Of a stretch of DNA of 64,000 nt, positions 11,601 to 22,985 are shown one piece after another. Origin of the DNA: Paramacrobiotus metropolitanus. Its lineage: Eukaryota > Tardigrada > Eutardigrada > Parachela > Macrobiotidae. Made by a program: the position numbers and the translations under genes. The stretch's first letter is position 1, and each line of letters opens with the position of its first letter. Under the pieces are notes generated by a model. It saw only the letters and a list, made by a program, of their open reading frames with translations. It did no database searches and was not told the origin of the DNA. The stretch is taken from positions 1 through 64,000 of the forward strand of contig NW_026570504.1 in assembly GCF_019649055.1 (NCBI RefSeq), in the 5' to 3' direction.

Positions 11601-14250
11601 AGTTATTTTGACGTTAAACAGCATGCGCAGTACAACAGAAAGTTGCCGAAAGCGCTCCGTTAGAGCAGTGGCAAATCGAACCTATCGGTCAGTTTAGTGG
11701 GCAATGGGCAGCGATCGGGCCTGCCGCCTGCCAGCGCTCCTGAACTCGTGCGTCTTCCTGGTTATCTCTCTCTCCCCGCTCACAAAGAATAAGTAGGCCA
11801 TCAAACTGGCAACGATAGGTGTAGTGATGCAACTGACAACAAATGCCCTACACGGCAAGAGTTGAACCAAGGTTGAACCTTGGAAATATTCTAAGTTTAT
11901 TGGCATTTCAAAACAGGAGTAGAAGTTTTCAAAAGAAAGCAATTAAAGGTATGCTCATATAGTCATATTCAAGTAGCTTATTCACATTTTATAACAAAAT
12001 ACGCGCTTTGTGCCGTAGATAAAAACCTAGATAAAAACCTAGTTCATTCGAAACTTAGATATTACTCCTAATGGCAAGCTAATAAAAATTATTACATCCG
12101 TGCAGTCTTTCCTGTAAAAGTCAGTAGGTGGCGAATTATTTGACACGTTTTGGTAGTACTTATTACGTTGTTACGTTTTGCTTTGTATTATTGGTTAAAA
12201 GGTATTAAGGCACGAAAAAGAAATGACAAAAGGTTTGCACTTAGCAGTTTGCTTCGGGCCTATTCGCTATCGTAGTTCGGAAAAGACTGGAAGGACATGA
12301 AAAGCTTCGAGCAGGATGCACAGTATTTGCTTTTCCCCACCGGGCCCGGTTTGTATGCAATCAGCCGTGTGGTCAAGCAGTCTTCGTGGGCTGACCGGCT
12401 GACCGAATGGTTGCCGGCAGGCCGGCAGACAGAATGCTCTCTGCGTGGCTTCAGTGGTCACTTGCCTGTTGTACTGAACTTTGACGCGATAGTGGTTTGC
12501 AGTTTATCAAGTCCAAGAAGATATTCCTGTTACAGTGCACATTGTCGGCATCAAAGTGAACAGGAAGACAACTACTCACGCTATCCGTTGCACTAATTTT
12601 CATCTTGATGTGACGTCGCGTTCGCCCGGAATTTCGGTTTAAAATTTTGATTTTGATATTTCAATGGCGTTTTTTTCGAATTTTTCATAACCCTACCAGC
12701 AACGGATAGTCGACATCAAGATCTATCATAAGACGACATATTGTCCTAACCGGGTGTATAGTGAATATTTTCACCGGGGTCGAAGCTAAAAATTAATTAC
12801 CCCATTATTTTGTTAATGACCCTACAAAACTTCCCAAAAAAATTAGTAGATGATAGCACAACATCTTGGTGGCGTACGGCAATAGTTAAATTGACCGTAC
12901 ATTTACCACCGCGTGTACACAAAAAATTAGCGCAAGGGGACCATATGCTGGGTACCCCTCGTCTTAACGTGCGACAGTGCGCACGTAAAATCAGTTGCGT
13001 TGAAACGTTTACATCTGTCTCTGGCTAGTTTGGCATGAGAAGCTATGTTTAGAGTGCCTAACAATTAACAATGCCGACTTCTGCCGTAAAGCCTTCAATT
13101 TTATAAAAATTTAATGTGGGCTCCATCAAGGTGGACAGGATCATACTGGGACACACTACGTTTTACAATGCGAGCAAGAAAGGAAGCTACGGGTTTAGGG
13201 TATGCGTTGTAGCGAAGACAGCGAAAACCGGTTTGTACAGCTAGTAAGCGCACAGACAGCCAGACTCATACGTGTGTAAGTGAATGCGAGCGGATTTACC
13301 CACTCACACACACATGTGCCGATCGATCGATACAGCAAGGCAGCACTCCGCTTGCGCTTTTTGGCAGCACCGGAATGCGCTGTCTTCGGTCTATTTATAG
13401 TCACAACAGAGAGGCTGCATTGATCAACCAGCCTCAGCGGGCAAAAAAGGCTGTTCGCTGGCTTTTTAACATAGACCGTAGCCTCCTCATTTAGTCAGAT
13501 TGTAGTCTATATCTACGTTCTCAGTATTCGATTATACAGTAATGTCAATTTACGTAAGCAACAGTAACAAATGTAAGTACTCATAATAGCTTACTTTGTG
13601 ATTGCACCTTTTTTTCCTAAGTTATTATTGATGTTTTCATGGATATCTCGTGCCGGAAATATCTTAAATGTATCACAGCCCACAGGAAGTAGCGCTTAAA
13701 TTCAAGCTGAAATTATATCTGAAATTTCTGCGTTTTACGCAACGAAGTTTTGAGCAGAAACTAGAATCCAAAGGTCGTTTCGTTCACTTCCGTAATATAA
13801 ACAGCAGCTTATAATTATTGCCGGCTTTTGCTATGGCCTTCTACGTACAATTGTTAAAGAAAGTGTGCCGGTACATGGTATCAAATTCGTATGTATAGCG
13901 CATGCACGATAACTTTCGCTCCCGCGCACTTCCATACACTTTTTGGCGTTGTTTTTTGGCATTTTTGTAGTCAGATGAGTTGTATTCACTGGCGTGAAGG
14001 CTGTCCGTGCGCGCAACATCCGCTTCGGCAGTTATGGGCTTGATAAAGTTAAAAACGTTTAAACATACGGAGGTGTATCCAAAAACCTCATTATGAATCG
14101 ATTAGAAAATCCTGCATGAAAAAACTCGTTGCCCCGAAGATCGTTTTTACACCGAGTCTCGTTTCCATGAATGTTTTTAAAAATTCAAATACTAAAAAAA
14201 TGAATCTCAGATAAAAATATATCAAATTTGAAACAAATGATAAAAACCGT
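8661..14250. other. 5.6 kb without a recognisable gene
   Basis: Mostly AT-rich. The short ORFs (for example 9031-9318 and 11002-11238) lack family resemblance, conserved motifs or splice context. Small features include repeated TGGCA words at 8715-8830, a hairpin at 9591-9616, an A-run at 10868-10884, and a GC-richer patch at 12330-12450. I see nothing else. Confidence 0.45.
9591..9616. repeat. 11-bp stem hairpin
   Basis: AAAACCGAGCT, loop CAAC, then AGCTCGGTTTT, a perfect stem. No role can be assigned. Confidence 0.8.
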
Positions 14251-15075
14251 ACTATTATTATTATTCATCGTGGAGCAGGTAGCCCATTTCCGGCTAGGGT
14301 GACATACCAGATGGGATTTTGAACCTGGCCAAACAGTAAAATCTAAAAGTACGAGTACAGATAGACAGAAAAGGACTCAAACAAAATTGACACGGTTCAA
14401 AGCTTGCTTAAAAGCACCAATAGTGCGAATATCGAACAGATCAGAGGAATTAGAATTAACAAAAAATGTCCACAATTTATTAACCTTCCAAGCAAAGGTC
14501 GTCTCGCCAACTTCCTTCTTCGCTTCCGCCTTTATATGGATGCGGTTTCTATTCCGAAGGTTGTACGGCTTGATACGGTCGTCAAATTCCACCATCTCGC
14601 TGATGTACTGCGACACATGGAATTTTTCCGGATGTTTGATCTTGTATAACCATATCGCTTCCTTTTGTTTCCATCTCGTGAAGAGCGGCAAGATCCCATG
14701 TTGTTTCATGAACGATTCCGTGGGTATCTTTGCGTAGTTTGCAGCCGCTCGGAGACCGTTTCGATGCATCGCGGCCAATTTATCCCGCAAGCGCACAGAT
14801 GCCCCGCTCCACACTGTATAGCAGTAGTTCAGATGCGACTGAACAAAGACACAGAAAAGCGCAATGCGCTGGGACATTGGTAGGCCGACTTTCACACGGT
14901 TTAAAAGTGATGTACCGTACCGAAAACTCTATTGGACTTTTATGGACATGGTCAGTCCAACTGAGATGTCATCCAGTATCACTCCGAGATGTTTCACTGA
15001 CTTTTCCGGTAGCAGCTGATGTCCGTTGATGTACTCGGTGATCTTCCGGGAAATTGGTATTTCCAGGCAAAATTT
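14251..15075 (-). mobile_element. 5'-truncated non-LTR retrotransposon, RT C-terminal part
   Basis: On the minus strand, 14377-14895 encodes 172 residues typical of the region after the RT fingers and palm in CR1/jockey-like elements. It contains SHLNYCYTVWSGAS, a Lys/Arg-rich stretch and an ending like FKQALNRVNF. A decayed upstream piece (KHLGVILDD, then DHVH) continues to about 15070. The catalytic RT core is missing, which is usual for 5' truncation. A short (AAT)n tract at 14251-14264 is placed as the 3' tail would be. It is inactive. Confidence 0.75.
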
Positions 15076-15097
15076 TTAAGACGGTTGATCTGCTTTG

Positions 15098-15290
15098 CTT
15101 TGCGTTGCTTATTGTTTATTGTTTATTGTACGGTAGGCAGGTAACACATTAAAGGCTAGGATCGACATCTAGCATGGGAATTTAAACCTGGCTCAACAAC
15201 AGGCATCGTAATGAAATTGTAGCAAAGGTCACTAATAGTCAATCTAGTAATGGTTACATGCTTCAGTGCATTACGAAAAAAGCAAGCGAA
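15098..15290 (-). mobile_element. Second LINE 3' tail fragment
   Basis: The words GCATGGGAATTTAAACCTGGCT resemble GATGGGATTTTGAACCTGGCC in the first LINE's 3' region (about 14310). Two to three TTATTG units at 15107-15126 form the simple tail expected at a LINE 3' end on the minus strand. No coding part remains. Confidence 0.5.
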
Positions 15291-15310
15291 CTGCTACTGA
15301 AAATATCGTT

Positions 15311-15426
15311 TCCGGCCAGGTTTAGCTGGCTCATAACGTTGTTCAGCCTCCACGCCAACAACGTTATAAGCCAGCTAAACCAGACCAGAATATAAACCCT
15401 TTATGTGCGTTGAACATAAAGGGTTT
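15311..15426. repeat. Two adjacent hairpins
   Basis: The first pairs CCAGGTTTAGCTGGCTCATAAC with its near-complement, GTTATAAGCCAGCTAAACCAGA. The second is AAACCCTTTATGT, loop GCGTTGA, ACATAAAGGGTTT, a perfect 13-bp stem. The second resembles the palindromic polyadenylation signals in the LTRs of element X, so this may be the end of copy B. Confidence 0.6.
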
Positions 15427-15795
15427 TCAGGCCACTATATACGAATTTTGACTACAGAATGACTAAAAACTAGGAAAAAAAGGTTAAGGGTGCCGGGGTG
15501 CGCGAAAGCGAAAGTGTTCGTTTATATACACCAATGTTGCACCATGTACCGGCATTCCTTAAATTTCAGTGACACCGGTTTTGTTGCCTTTTTGCCGGAG
15601 GTATAAGGAACGCAACGAAAGTCGAGTAAAAGCAAGCCCCAGGTAGCGTGCAAGTTGCAGCGCCTATCATGCTGGTAGCGTGTTACTGAACTGATCCGTT
15701 TGAGTTCAGTCAACAGTCAACACGGCAGCCTACTTTCACTGTTGTTAACTGATTACAGCACCGCGTTCAACCGCAAACCGTATTTCAGCGGCGCA
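15427..15795. other. No recognisable gene; probable end region of element X copy B
   Basis: When the gypsy insertion is mentally removed, the minus-strand frame from 18769 onward stays open here for about 16 codons and then stops. Nothing else is recognised. Confidence 0.35.
15791..15795. repeat. Target site duplication GCGCA (left)
   Basis: The same five bases follow the other LTR at 18769-18773, as expected for integrase-mediated insertion. Confidence 0.9.
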
Positions 15796-15947
15796 TGTCG
15801 TATATGTAATACGCTTTAATATGATAATAATAAGTAATAGCACAAAGTCTCAGATTCTCGTACCCAGCTGGTAGTCGTACTAAATCATCAGTATTATCGC
15901 ACACCACAACTCATGACCTTTTGCACTTAGCAACATCATACACTACA
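15796..15947 (-). repeat. 3' LTR of the gag-less gypsy
   Basis: 152 bp, identical by eye to 18617-18768. It lies next to the polypurine tract, which makes it the 3' LTR for a minus-strand element. Confidence 0.93.
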
Positions 15948-15972
15948 TCTCCTTTCCCCGATAAAAAAAAAA

Positions 15973-18582
15973 TTATTTTGTATATCCGAATCGTGTTGGC
16001 TCGACTCCCTTATTCGCTCTCGCTGACACACGCAATGGAGGAGCAGGATTCGCTGTGGCAGGCACTGCCACTTGGGGAAGCTCTGCGTTCAGAGCTGGCT
16101 CCGGCTGTGGTCGGATGACAGGTTCCGCTATTGCAGGTTGCTGGTCACGCTGTGGGATTTCCGATATCATCGCCTTTGGCACTGTTGGCGATGTAACGTC
16201 GTTGGGCTCAGCTGCAGCACGCCATTCACGCGGCCTGATCTGGTCTTCGTGGCGAAACCACTCTTGGCCGTCGACGGTAACTGTCCATTGACGGTTTCCT
16301 TTCTTAGACCGCAGCTGGCCGGGCGTCCAATGGGTTTTAGGACCGTGGCGGAAATCACGTACCAACACCAGCTGTCCGCCAAGGAAGTTTTTCTCTTTGG
16401 CATGCCGATCGAAATTTCGTTTATGACGGTCCATGTTGGATTGCCGTGTATCGTTCGCGTCCGGATGTACCAAATCCAGCGCTGTGCGCATTCGGCGCTT
16501 GAGGAATAGCTCATCGGGCGAACTTCCAGTGGTGGCTTGCGGTGTCGTACGATACCTGAACAGGTATTTCCGCAGTGCGTCGTCGATGTTAGCATTGTTG
16601 CCTGTCAACATCTTGGTCATGGCGTCCTTGAATGCGCCAACATAACGTTCCGCCTGCCCGTTTGATTGCGGGTGTCCAGGCGCCGTGCGCAGGTGCGTGA
16701 TTCCGTTGGCCTTGCAGTTGTCTGCAAATTCAGCGCTGGTGAACTGCGGCCCGTTATCCGTTACCAGCTGTTTCGGGTATCCATAACGGCCACATAAATG
16801 CTCCAGCACGGCAATCACGTCGCCGGACTGCGTACGCCGCATTTTGACGACTTCGGGCCACTTCGAGAAGCTGTCCACAATCACGAGAAACATCTCGTTG
16901 TGGAACGGGCCCGCGAAGTCCATGTGCACACGCTGCCACGGATTCTCGGCAACCGGCCACTGCTGCAAGGGCACTTTCGCCATCTCCTTTGCTGCCATCG
17001 TGCAAGCAGGGCATTTCTTGGCCAGCCGTTCGATGTCGCCGTCCAGTCCAGGCCACCAGAAGTGACTTCTGGCTTCCGCCTTCATCCGCACCACGCCAGC
17101 ATCTGTAGCATGCAGATGTTTCAGCAGGGCCGCTTGGAGCGACTCTGGAATGACCGTTCTCGCTCCCCACAGGACACATCCAGCGACCACTGACAGTTGC
17201 AGTCGTCTCTGGTGGTACGGCTGGAGTTCCGGTGGTGCCTTCTCTGGCCATCCCTTAAGGACCAAGTGACGACACCGAGCCAGCACGCGATCTTTGCCAG
17301 TTTCACTAGCGATTTTCTTCGCGTCCACCGGTGTTTCACTCAACACTTCCATTTGGACAGCATGGATGGCTTCGTGCATTCCCCAGTCGTTGGCGTCGAA
17401 GATGTCCTTCGAGTGCAGAGGCAGCCGGCTCAGTCCAAAGTCATCGGTAGACCGGTACTCAATGGTAAAAGTATACGCCATGAGTGCAATGGCCCACCGC
17501 TGGAGGCGGTTGGCAGATACCGCAGGGATTCCAGTCTTCCGGCCGAACACCGTGACCAACGGCTTGTGGTCAGTAAGGAGTGTGAACTCCCGACCCGCCA
17601 GGTACTGGTCGAACTTCTTCACACCGAAGACAAAGGTCAGCGCCTCTTTCTCTATCTGCGCGTACCGTTGTTCAGTCTGCGTAAACGTCTTCGATGCATG
17701 GGCAATGGGCTGGTCTTCCCCGCTCGGTCCGCGGTGGCTAATGACAGCTCCGATCCCGTACTGCGACGCATCCGCTGCGAGGATTAGCGGCTTCGCAGGA
17801 TCGTAATGCACCAGCATTGTAGTAGCCTGTGCCAGCTCCGCCTTCAGGCTGCGGAAGGCACCATCACATTCTCCTGACCATTCCCACTTGACGTCCACTT
17901 TCAGCAGGGCGTTGAGGCAGTACGTCTTGGTCGCCAGCTGGTGAATGAACTTGCCGTAATGATTGATCATTCCCAAGAAAGATCGCACCTGGGCGACGTC
18001 CACCGATGCTGGCATCTCCATGATTGCGCGAATCTTTGTTTCGGAAACATGTCGGCCGTTTCTGTCAACCACGAATCCCAAGTATTCTACCGACAGCTGG
18101 AGGAAGTTGCACTTCTGCTGTTTCAGGGTGAATCCTTGTCGGTTCATTCGTTCGGCTACTTCGGCCAGATTCGCAAGGTGCTCCTGTCGTGTTCTGCCTG
18201 TGATTATAATGTCGTCCATGTACACAGCCACATACGGGATGCCATTCAGCAGTTCTTCCATCATCTGTTGGAAGATGCTTGGCGCAGCAGCCACTCCGAA
18301 CGGCAGTCGGTTGTAGCGATACAGTCCGCGATGCGTGTTTATCGCAACCAACTCGCGGCTCGGCTCATCAAGTGGCACCTGGTGATATGCATCGGACATG
18401 TCAATCGTGGTGAATTCCTCACCGCCATTGAGTATGGCGAGGAGGACATTCCAGGATGTCCATTCAATCTGATCCGGGTTAAAACGGATCAAGTTCTGGG
18501 CTTTTTCTTTTGCGGCAGTCATTGGGGAAGACACTGGGGAAGTATCAGAAGTCGACGTAGATGTATCGACCGATCCGGGCAT
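15973..18582 (-). CDS. Gypsy Pol: partial RT, RNase H, integrase (869 aa)
   Basis: One uninterrupted frame. The RT part begins inside the fingers (NGGEEFTTIDMSDAYHQ, from residue 52) and includes the active site YMDD at 121-124; the usual RT start and everything upstream is absent. RNase H begins near residue 268 (AADASQYGIGAV). The integrase has a zinc finger (HLHATDAG, then CPACTMA), and a catalytic triad in HMDFAGPF, VTDNGPQFTS and AERYVGAF. A C-terminal tail with LVLVRDFRHG and a basic DNA-binding-like region follows. The first 25 residues, rich in Ser/Thr, probably come from sequence joined by the deletion. Whether this RT is active without its N-terminus is doubtful. The integrase looks intact. 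Confidence 0.92.
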   Translation of the reverse strand: MPGSVDTSTSTSDTSPVSSPMTAAKEKAQNLIRFNPDQIEWTSWNVLLAILNGGEEFTTIDMSDAYHQVPLDEPSRELVAINTHRGLYRYNRLPFGVAAAPSIFQQMMEELLNGIPYVAVYMDDIIITGRTRQEHLANLAEVAERMNRQGFTLKQQKCNFLQLSVEYLGFVVDRNGRHVSETKIRAIMEMPASVDVAQVRSFLGMINHYGKFIHQLATKTYCLNALLKVDVKWEWSGECDGAFRSLKAELAQATTMLVHYDPAKPLILAADASQYGIGAVISHRGPSGEDQPIAHASKTFTQTEQRYAQIEKEALTFVFGVKKFDQYLAGREFTLLTDHKPLVTVFGRKTGIPAVSANRLQRWAIALMAYTFTIEYRSTDDFGLSRLPLHSKDIFDANDWGMHEAIHAVQMEVLSETPVDAKKIASETGKDRVLARCRHLVLKGWPEKAPPELQPYHQRRLQLSVVAGCVLWGARTVIPESLQAALLKHLHATDAGVVRMKAEARSHFWWPGLDGDIERLAKKCPACTMAAKEMAKVPLQQWPVAENPWQRVHMDFAGPFHNEMFLVIVDSFSKWPEVVKMRRTQSGDVIAVLEHLCGRYGYPKQLVTDNGPQFTSAEFADNCKANGITHLRTAPGHPQSNGQAERYVGAFKDAMTKMLTGNNANIDDALRKYLFRYRTTPQATTGSSPDELFLKRRMRTALDLVHPDANDTRQSNMDRHKRNFDRHAKEKNFLGGQLVLVRDFRHGPKTHWTPGQLRSKKGNRQWTVTVDGQEWFRHEDQIRPREWRAAAEPNDVTSPTVPKAMISEIPQRDQQPAIAEPVIRPQPEPALNAELPQVAVPATANPAPPLRVSARANKGVEPTRFGYTK

Positions 18583-18616
18583 ACACTCGCTTTGAGTAAT
18601 ACCGCCTTCACGCCAA

Positions 18617-18768
18617 TGTCGTATATGTAATACGCTTTAATATGATAATAATAAGTAATAGCACAAAGTCTCAGATTCTCGTACCCAGCTGGTAGTCGTA
18701 CTAAATCATCAGTATTATCGCACACCACAACTCATGACCTTTTGCACTTAGCAACATCATACACTACA
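18617..18768 (-). repeat. 5' LTR of the gag-less gypsy
   Basis: 152 bp, starting TGTAGTG on the minus strand and ending ACGACA. It is followed internally by TTGGCGTGAAGGCGG, a possible but unconfirmed primer binding site. Confidence 0.93.
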
Positions 18769-18773
18769 GCGCA

Positions 18774-19887
18774 TATTGTTGAGTACGCGTCAGTTCATAC
18801 TGGCCTTTTAAGGCATCCAGCAGTCCACCTTCCATAAGCTGCTTGACCACCTGATCGACCACGGATTGATGTTACTCAAAATCTGTTCGTACGTCGTCGG
18901 AGTTGGCGCCTCATACCCATAGGGCTGAGAGCCTGACGGTGGCTGCTGCTGGTGCGACTGCTGTCCGTGAGTTTTCGGGAGGCCGTTGGACCGTACCCTC
19001 TCGACTGGTCGGCGCCCGTGTTACGAGGTCGACTGTTACATTCGTTATCCTGCTGGACCTTCCGTTCTCGTGCCGTTTGGGTGAGTGGTGGCCACTTGGT
19101 TTCGGGATTGCTCCAGCTAGGTAGTAGGGCGCAAGCGCGTTGCATACAGAGATCGAAGTTTTCGATCTGTTCGTGGTCCCTCAGTAGGGGGAACAATTGG
19201 CTCATGTGGTAAATGCAGGGGAACACCTCCCGTTGAGAGTTGTTCCGCCGGCTGGACTGGTCCGAACTGTTGTGTTTGCAGTCCCGGCAACTTGGGTCGT
19301 AGTTCTGCTGCGGTGTAAGTTTTCTGTGGAACAAAAATAAGACACGCAGAATGGGATAAATTCCATTTGGAGCATAGGTCCCTATGATAATTACGCCCTA
19401 TGATTTTACGTCCCTATGAAATTACAACCCGTCCCCCCTTTGACCTTATGCACTCCTATGCCTAGGTCACTATGGTATGGCCTCCGCTTCTGCTTGTTCT
19501 TGGTGGAAGCCAAAGTGGGTGTGTCGGCAGGACGAGGGCCATAACGGTCAGGTGGATCACGCAGCTTTCGGTAGCACTGCTGAGCCTCAGGCTCTTCAAC
19601 GGTTTGCTCGAGCCAACGTTCACGCAACATCTCTTTGACGACGTATCTGACGTCCTCGTTGATGGGAAACAGGCCCATTTTGCGGCCCTGACCGTAGGCA
19701 TATTCCGTTCCATCGATCAGCTGTGGGTGGTGCGCCAAATGTTTCAACTGGTACCGTCCTTGAAGTTGGTTGGCCAATTCGCCTCGTGTGAGGCCGAGGG
19801 GGTGCTGTGTGGTGGTCAGCACGGTAAAAATGGCGTTACGCCAATCCCAGTATCCTTGAGGGGCCGCTGCACGATTTTCCGGTGGGA
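18774..19887 (-). pseudogene. Element X copy B, 3' half
   Basis: Two decayed minus-strand ORFs match parts of element X copy A. At 19406-19887 the blocks FPPENR, GLTRGELANQLQGRY and HHPQLIDG match FPPENR, GLTRSEIQHQLVARF and EQPQLVDP of copy A (52500-52689). At 18876-19334, a CRDC zinc-binding-like segment and HEQIE...KVQQD match CRYC and HEQDY...RQQQD of copy A (53220-53560). The region is interrupted at 19888 by a DNA transposon and at 18769 by the gypsy. Its upstream part is at 33442-33860. Function unknown. Confidence 0.65.
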
Positions 19888-19891
19888 ACGT
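19888..19891. repeat. Target site duplication ACGT (left)
   Basis: Matches ACGT at 33438-33441. Removing the element and one copy restores an open frame homologous to element X copy A. The duplication could be read as up to six bases (ACGTGT). Confidence 0.7.
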
Positions 19892-20280
19892 GTGTAACCC
19901 GCAAAATCGTCCGGACGGATGAACCGTTCGCCGGACGCTTTTGCCTGTAAGCAGCCAAAACCGTCCGGCGGTCCAAGAAAACGTCCGCCGGAAATTTTGC
20001 CCACCCAGGTTTTTATGCTCTATTCGATCTTCTGCACGCCCCAGAGTGCATATTCGGGGGCGGACGGTTTTGCCGGAGTGTGTATTCGGGACCGGACGGT
20101 TTTGCTGTACTGTATATTCGAGGTGGACTTTTTTGCCGGACTGTATATTCGGTCCGGACGGTTTTGCCGGTGCGAATGTTCTGAAGCGGACGGTTTTGCC
20201 GGATTGTGCATTTGGGGCGGACGGTTTTGCTGGACTGTATATTCGGTGCGGACAGTTTTGCCGGAGTGGATATTCGGAAA
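19892..20280 (+). repeat. Left inverted terminal arm of FB2
   Basis: A unique outer 150 bases (19892-20040) is followed by about 8 degenerate units carrying GGACGGTTTTGCCGG and TATATTCGG up to about 20280. It is the reverse complement of the right arm at 32360-33437. Confidence 0.9.
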
Positions 20281-20801
20281 CAGCCTTAAGTGGGGACTTT
20301 GTTTCTCAAGTCTTTGTTTTTTTTCTTTTTGTAATTTAAATATATTTGTCGAAGTCTCCACTACCGTGATTTTCTAACTGGGTTCGTGTTTTTTGAATGC
20401 TTTAAATACTCCGCGTTTTAGATGCTTCCTTTTTACGTTTTCCTTTTTCTTTTTCAAACATTCTGTAATGTTTGTTGCAGAATGAGAACCTTATCAAAGC
20501 ACGAAACGAATAAAACATGCAGTTGGATTTTTCTACCGCATCAGCCTTTTTCGTTACTTGGCACGACGATAATTTTCGTGTCAGGCAAATTATGGTGACG
20601 GGCTGTAGCTCCAATTTCGGTGTAGTCCCCAGGAATGCTGGTCAACAAAATCTCGTACTACCAACGTTTTCTAGCCTCCTAAAATTTATTTAATTTTTCT
20701 GGTGGTTTGACAAAGGCGGTTCTGCTGTTAGATGTTACAGGAAGGTTGAAATTGAGTAAATAGCTTAGTTTTGCCTGACAGCCTCTATCCCTATCCCTTT
20801 A
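20281..20801. other. FB2 interior without a gene
   Basis: AT-rich, with T-runs at 20318-20332. No coding feature is recognised before the nested LTR element. Confidence 0.5.
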
Positions 20802-20805
20802 CCAT
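20802..20805. repeat. Target site duplication CCAT (left)
   Basis: Matches CCAT at 29087-29090, flanking the LTR element. Confidence 0.9.
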
Positions 20806-21341
20806 TGTCGTGTGAAGAGACTCGGTACGGATTAATGTACGAGAATTACCACTTCCCAGCCACGACTCAATCGGTAGAGCAAACTCTTAAATCAACTGTT
20901 ACAGTAAATCGGATGGAAACTGATCAGGAACGCGAACTCACAGGAATCCCTAAGCAATTGTACTGAATACTCCTAACTTCCGGTCGTTACACATGAGGGT
21001 CCACGAAGCACGAGCATACCGTGATTACCACGCTATAATCCGTATTTAATTATGAACGTCGATAACACAGAAAATGCTTTACTCCGCTAACACACAATCA
21101 TATGCACAACTCAAGAAAGTTAAAAGCAAGTTGCCAGTCTTAAGTGATCAAGACTGATGCGTTAAACACAGGAAGCAGGATCTTATATAGACTTCTAGGA
21201 GCACGAGATACATCGCTATCAAGTTGAGAACAGACGAATCACAGGTAGCGATAATGAACAACCGCAGTGACGTAGGAGAAAGGCGTACAGTAATTACAGT
21301 AATTAGAAGTACGTACGGATGTGTGTAGCTCCCACACGTCA
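20806..21341 (-). repeat. 3' LTR of nested retrotransposon
   Basis: 536 bp, near-identical to 28562-29086. It carries an extra stretch near 21311-21323 (ACGTACGGATGTG) that is absent from the other LTR. Confidence 0.93.
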
Positions 21342-22633
21342 CCCCCACAAACGGTTTTTTGCTCCCGCAAACACAAACAAATCCATCCGTTCCATACTGT
21401 GATTGTGCGACGCTCCATCCTGATCCATCTCCGCGCAATCCACACGTGTCCATCCGGTGCCCATAATGACTGTACGCCTGATCCGAGTGAAATATGACTT
21501 GGTGGGATTTTTGGCGCTTGTTGGCATCCGGAGGTCCACGGTGATTGACATGGCGGGAGATCCAGGATCCAGGAGGCGTCCAAAGTCCAAAGGGAAGAAA
21601 GCAAAACGAAAACAAACAGAAAAACGAAAATGCAACGCGCTGTGCAACACGTCCAAGAAGCAAGGTGCAACCGCACAGTACTGCAGTTACACGGAACGCA
21701 GCACTTCCGGTAGCGAAAACTGCACGCTTTCAACGCACTCTTTTCCATTTTCTCAAACAGTTTGACTGTGTTATTTTAAGCTTTAAAATAGTGCAGTTTT
21801 GAACGCATTTTTCAACAAAATTATTATCAGTACTATTTGGGGCGTCCAAATTAGAAGTTATTCTTTGGTCTGTTTGGAATCTGCTGGGAAGGAAAGACAT
21901 CTTCGGGATTGCTGTGTAGTGCGTATCGGGAACCCACTGCACAGTACTGCTGATGCTGTCTGTCGTCGTTCTTTTGCTGCGCTATCGGGTATCTCGCAAC
22001 CGCTATTCGTATGGACTACCAGGAACCTCGTTTTGTGGCCAGCTTATCGTAACAACGTTTTGCTGATATCCTGCCATACTGATTTTCTAACATCCATTCA
22101 CAGGTAAGGTTTTCAACCTTTCTGCAGTATACTGTACTCTGCAGAGAACACTGGGATATGCTACTGTGTCGCGCTTGCTGTACATCTCGTGGCCAACATC
22201 CTTTTACACGACTGTTGGAGACCGCACAACAAACCTTCTGTTTTCGGATTTGATTTGAACAACAAGTAAGCGTTTTACTTCAAAAATTTTCGCCAACAAC
22301 TTGCTGGGATATGTTCAGGATATTGCAGCGTACATTGCAGGCTACCGCTAACGGGGAGACAGTCAGCAGTGCGGATTGCAATCCGAGGATGGCAACCACC
22401 CAAAATGGCAACAACAAATTCTCTCACTTCGCTACTTGCGAAGTTGCACGTTCACGTCACTGCTTGCCAGTGTAGGTAATTCATTACGCAGTTCTGCCGT
22501 TACAAAATTATTATTAATATTAAAATCTAAACATTTTTCATCTTAATTGTTACCAACACAACATTTAACATATCTACAAGTTTGTTTGCAGATTTTTACT
22601 GGAAACTAACATCACCCAGCCAACACATTGTAA
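21342..22633. other. Non-coding 3' internal region of the nested retrotransposon
   Basis: Begins at the polypurine tract (minus strand GTTTGTGGGGG). Plus- and minus-strand ORFs here lack homology. This is where RT, RNase H and the integrase core would be expected to end in a complete element. Confidence 0.5.
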
Positions 22634-22985
22634 TCAGATTTTCCTCTTTTTACAGACTGGCTGCTGACAACTTACGGGCTTTTTGTCTTCCGTTACGACG
22701 GCCGCACTACTTCTTCGCACAACACTGACATTTGGTCGACATTCCATACATTTCTTTGCGAACTCTTCAATGTCAACACCCATATTCGGCCAAAAATACC
22801 GCAGCATTAGAAACTGAGACAATTCAACGCTGGCACCATACACTTGGTTGTGCACGATTATCTCATGGAAGCGTGTAATCAACTCTTTACGCCACTGACA
22901 AGGTACATAAATTTTCAGAGATTTGCCATTGTGGTCTGGTTTTCGACATACCAACCCTTCAGTAAAAATGAAACAATCAATTCTT
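22634..22985 (-). pseudogene. Integrase zinc-finger remnant
   Basis: Encodes RFHEIIVHNQVYGAS, then LRYFWPNMGVDIEEFAKKC and CMEC. This is the H2C2 zinc finger that precedes the integrase core in gypsy-type Pol. The frame is offset from the protease ORF by a shift near 22960-22990. No catalytic core follows; the frame ends in a basic tail. Confidence 0.8.

Larger units (their letters stand above)
15796..18768 (-). mobile_element. Gag-less Ty3/gypsy retrotransposon with identical LTRs
   Basis: Two 152-bp direct repeats (15796-15947 and 18617-18768) appear identical base for base. On the minus strand they start TGTAGTG and end ACGACA. They are flanked by the duplication GCGCA. A polypurine tract (GGGGAAAGGAGA) lies directly before the 3' LTR at 15948-15959. 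The leader between the 5' LTR and the ORF start is only 34 bases. The whole element is 2973 bp with one ORF and lacks gag, protease and the N-terminal part of RT. It appears to be a deletion derivative that moved recently, presumably with proteins from a complete relative. It inserted into element X copy B. Confidence 0.92.

Noticed and set aside
14300-15190. tRNA gene suggested by GAACCTGGCC / AAACCTGGCT boxes
   Set aside because: No A box or cloverleaf; the words belong to two related LINE 3' regions.
16055-18630. Plus-strand ORFs of 130-229 codons
   Set aside because: Antisense shadows of the intact 869-codon gypsy Pol frame.
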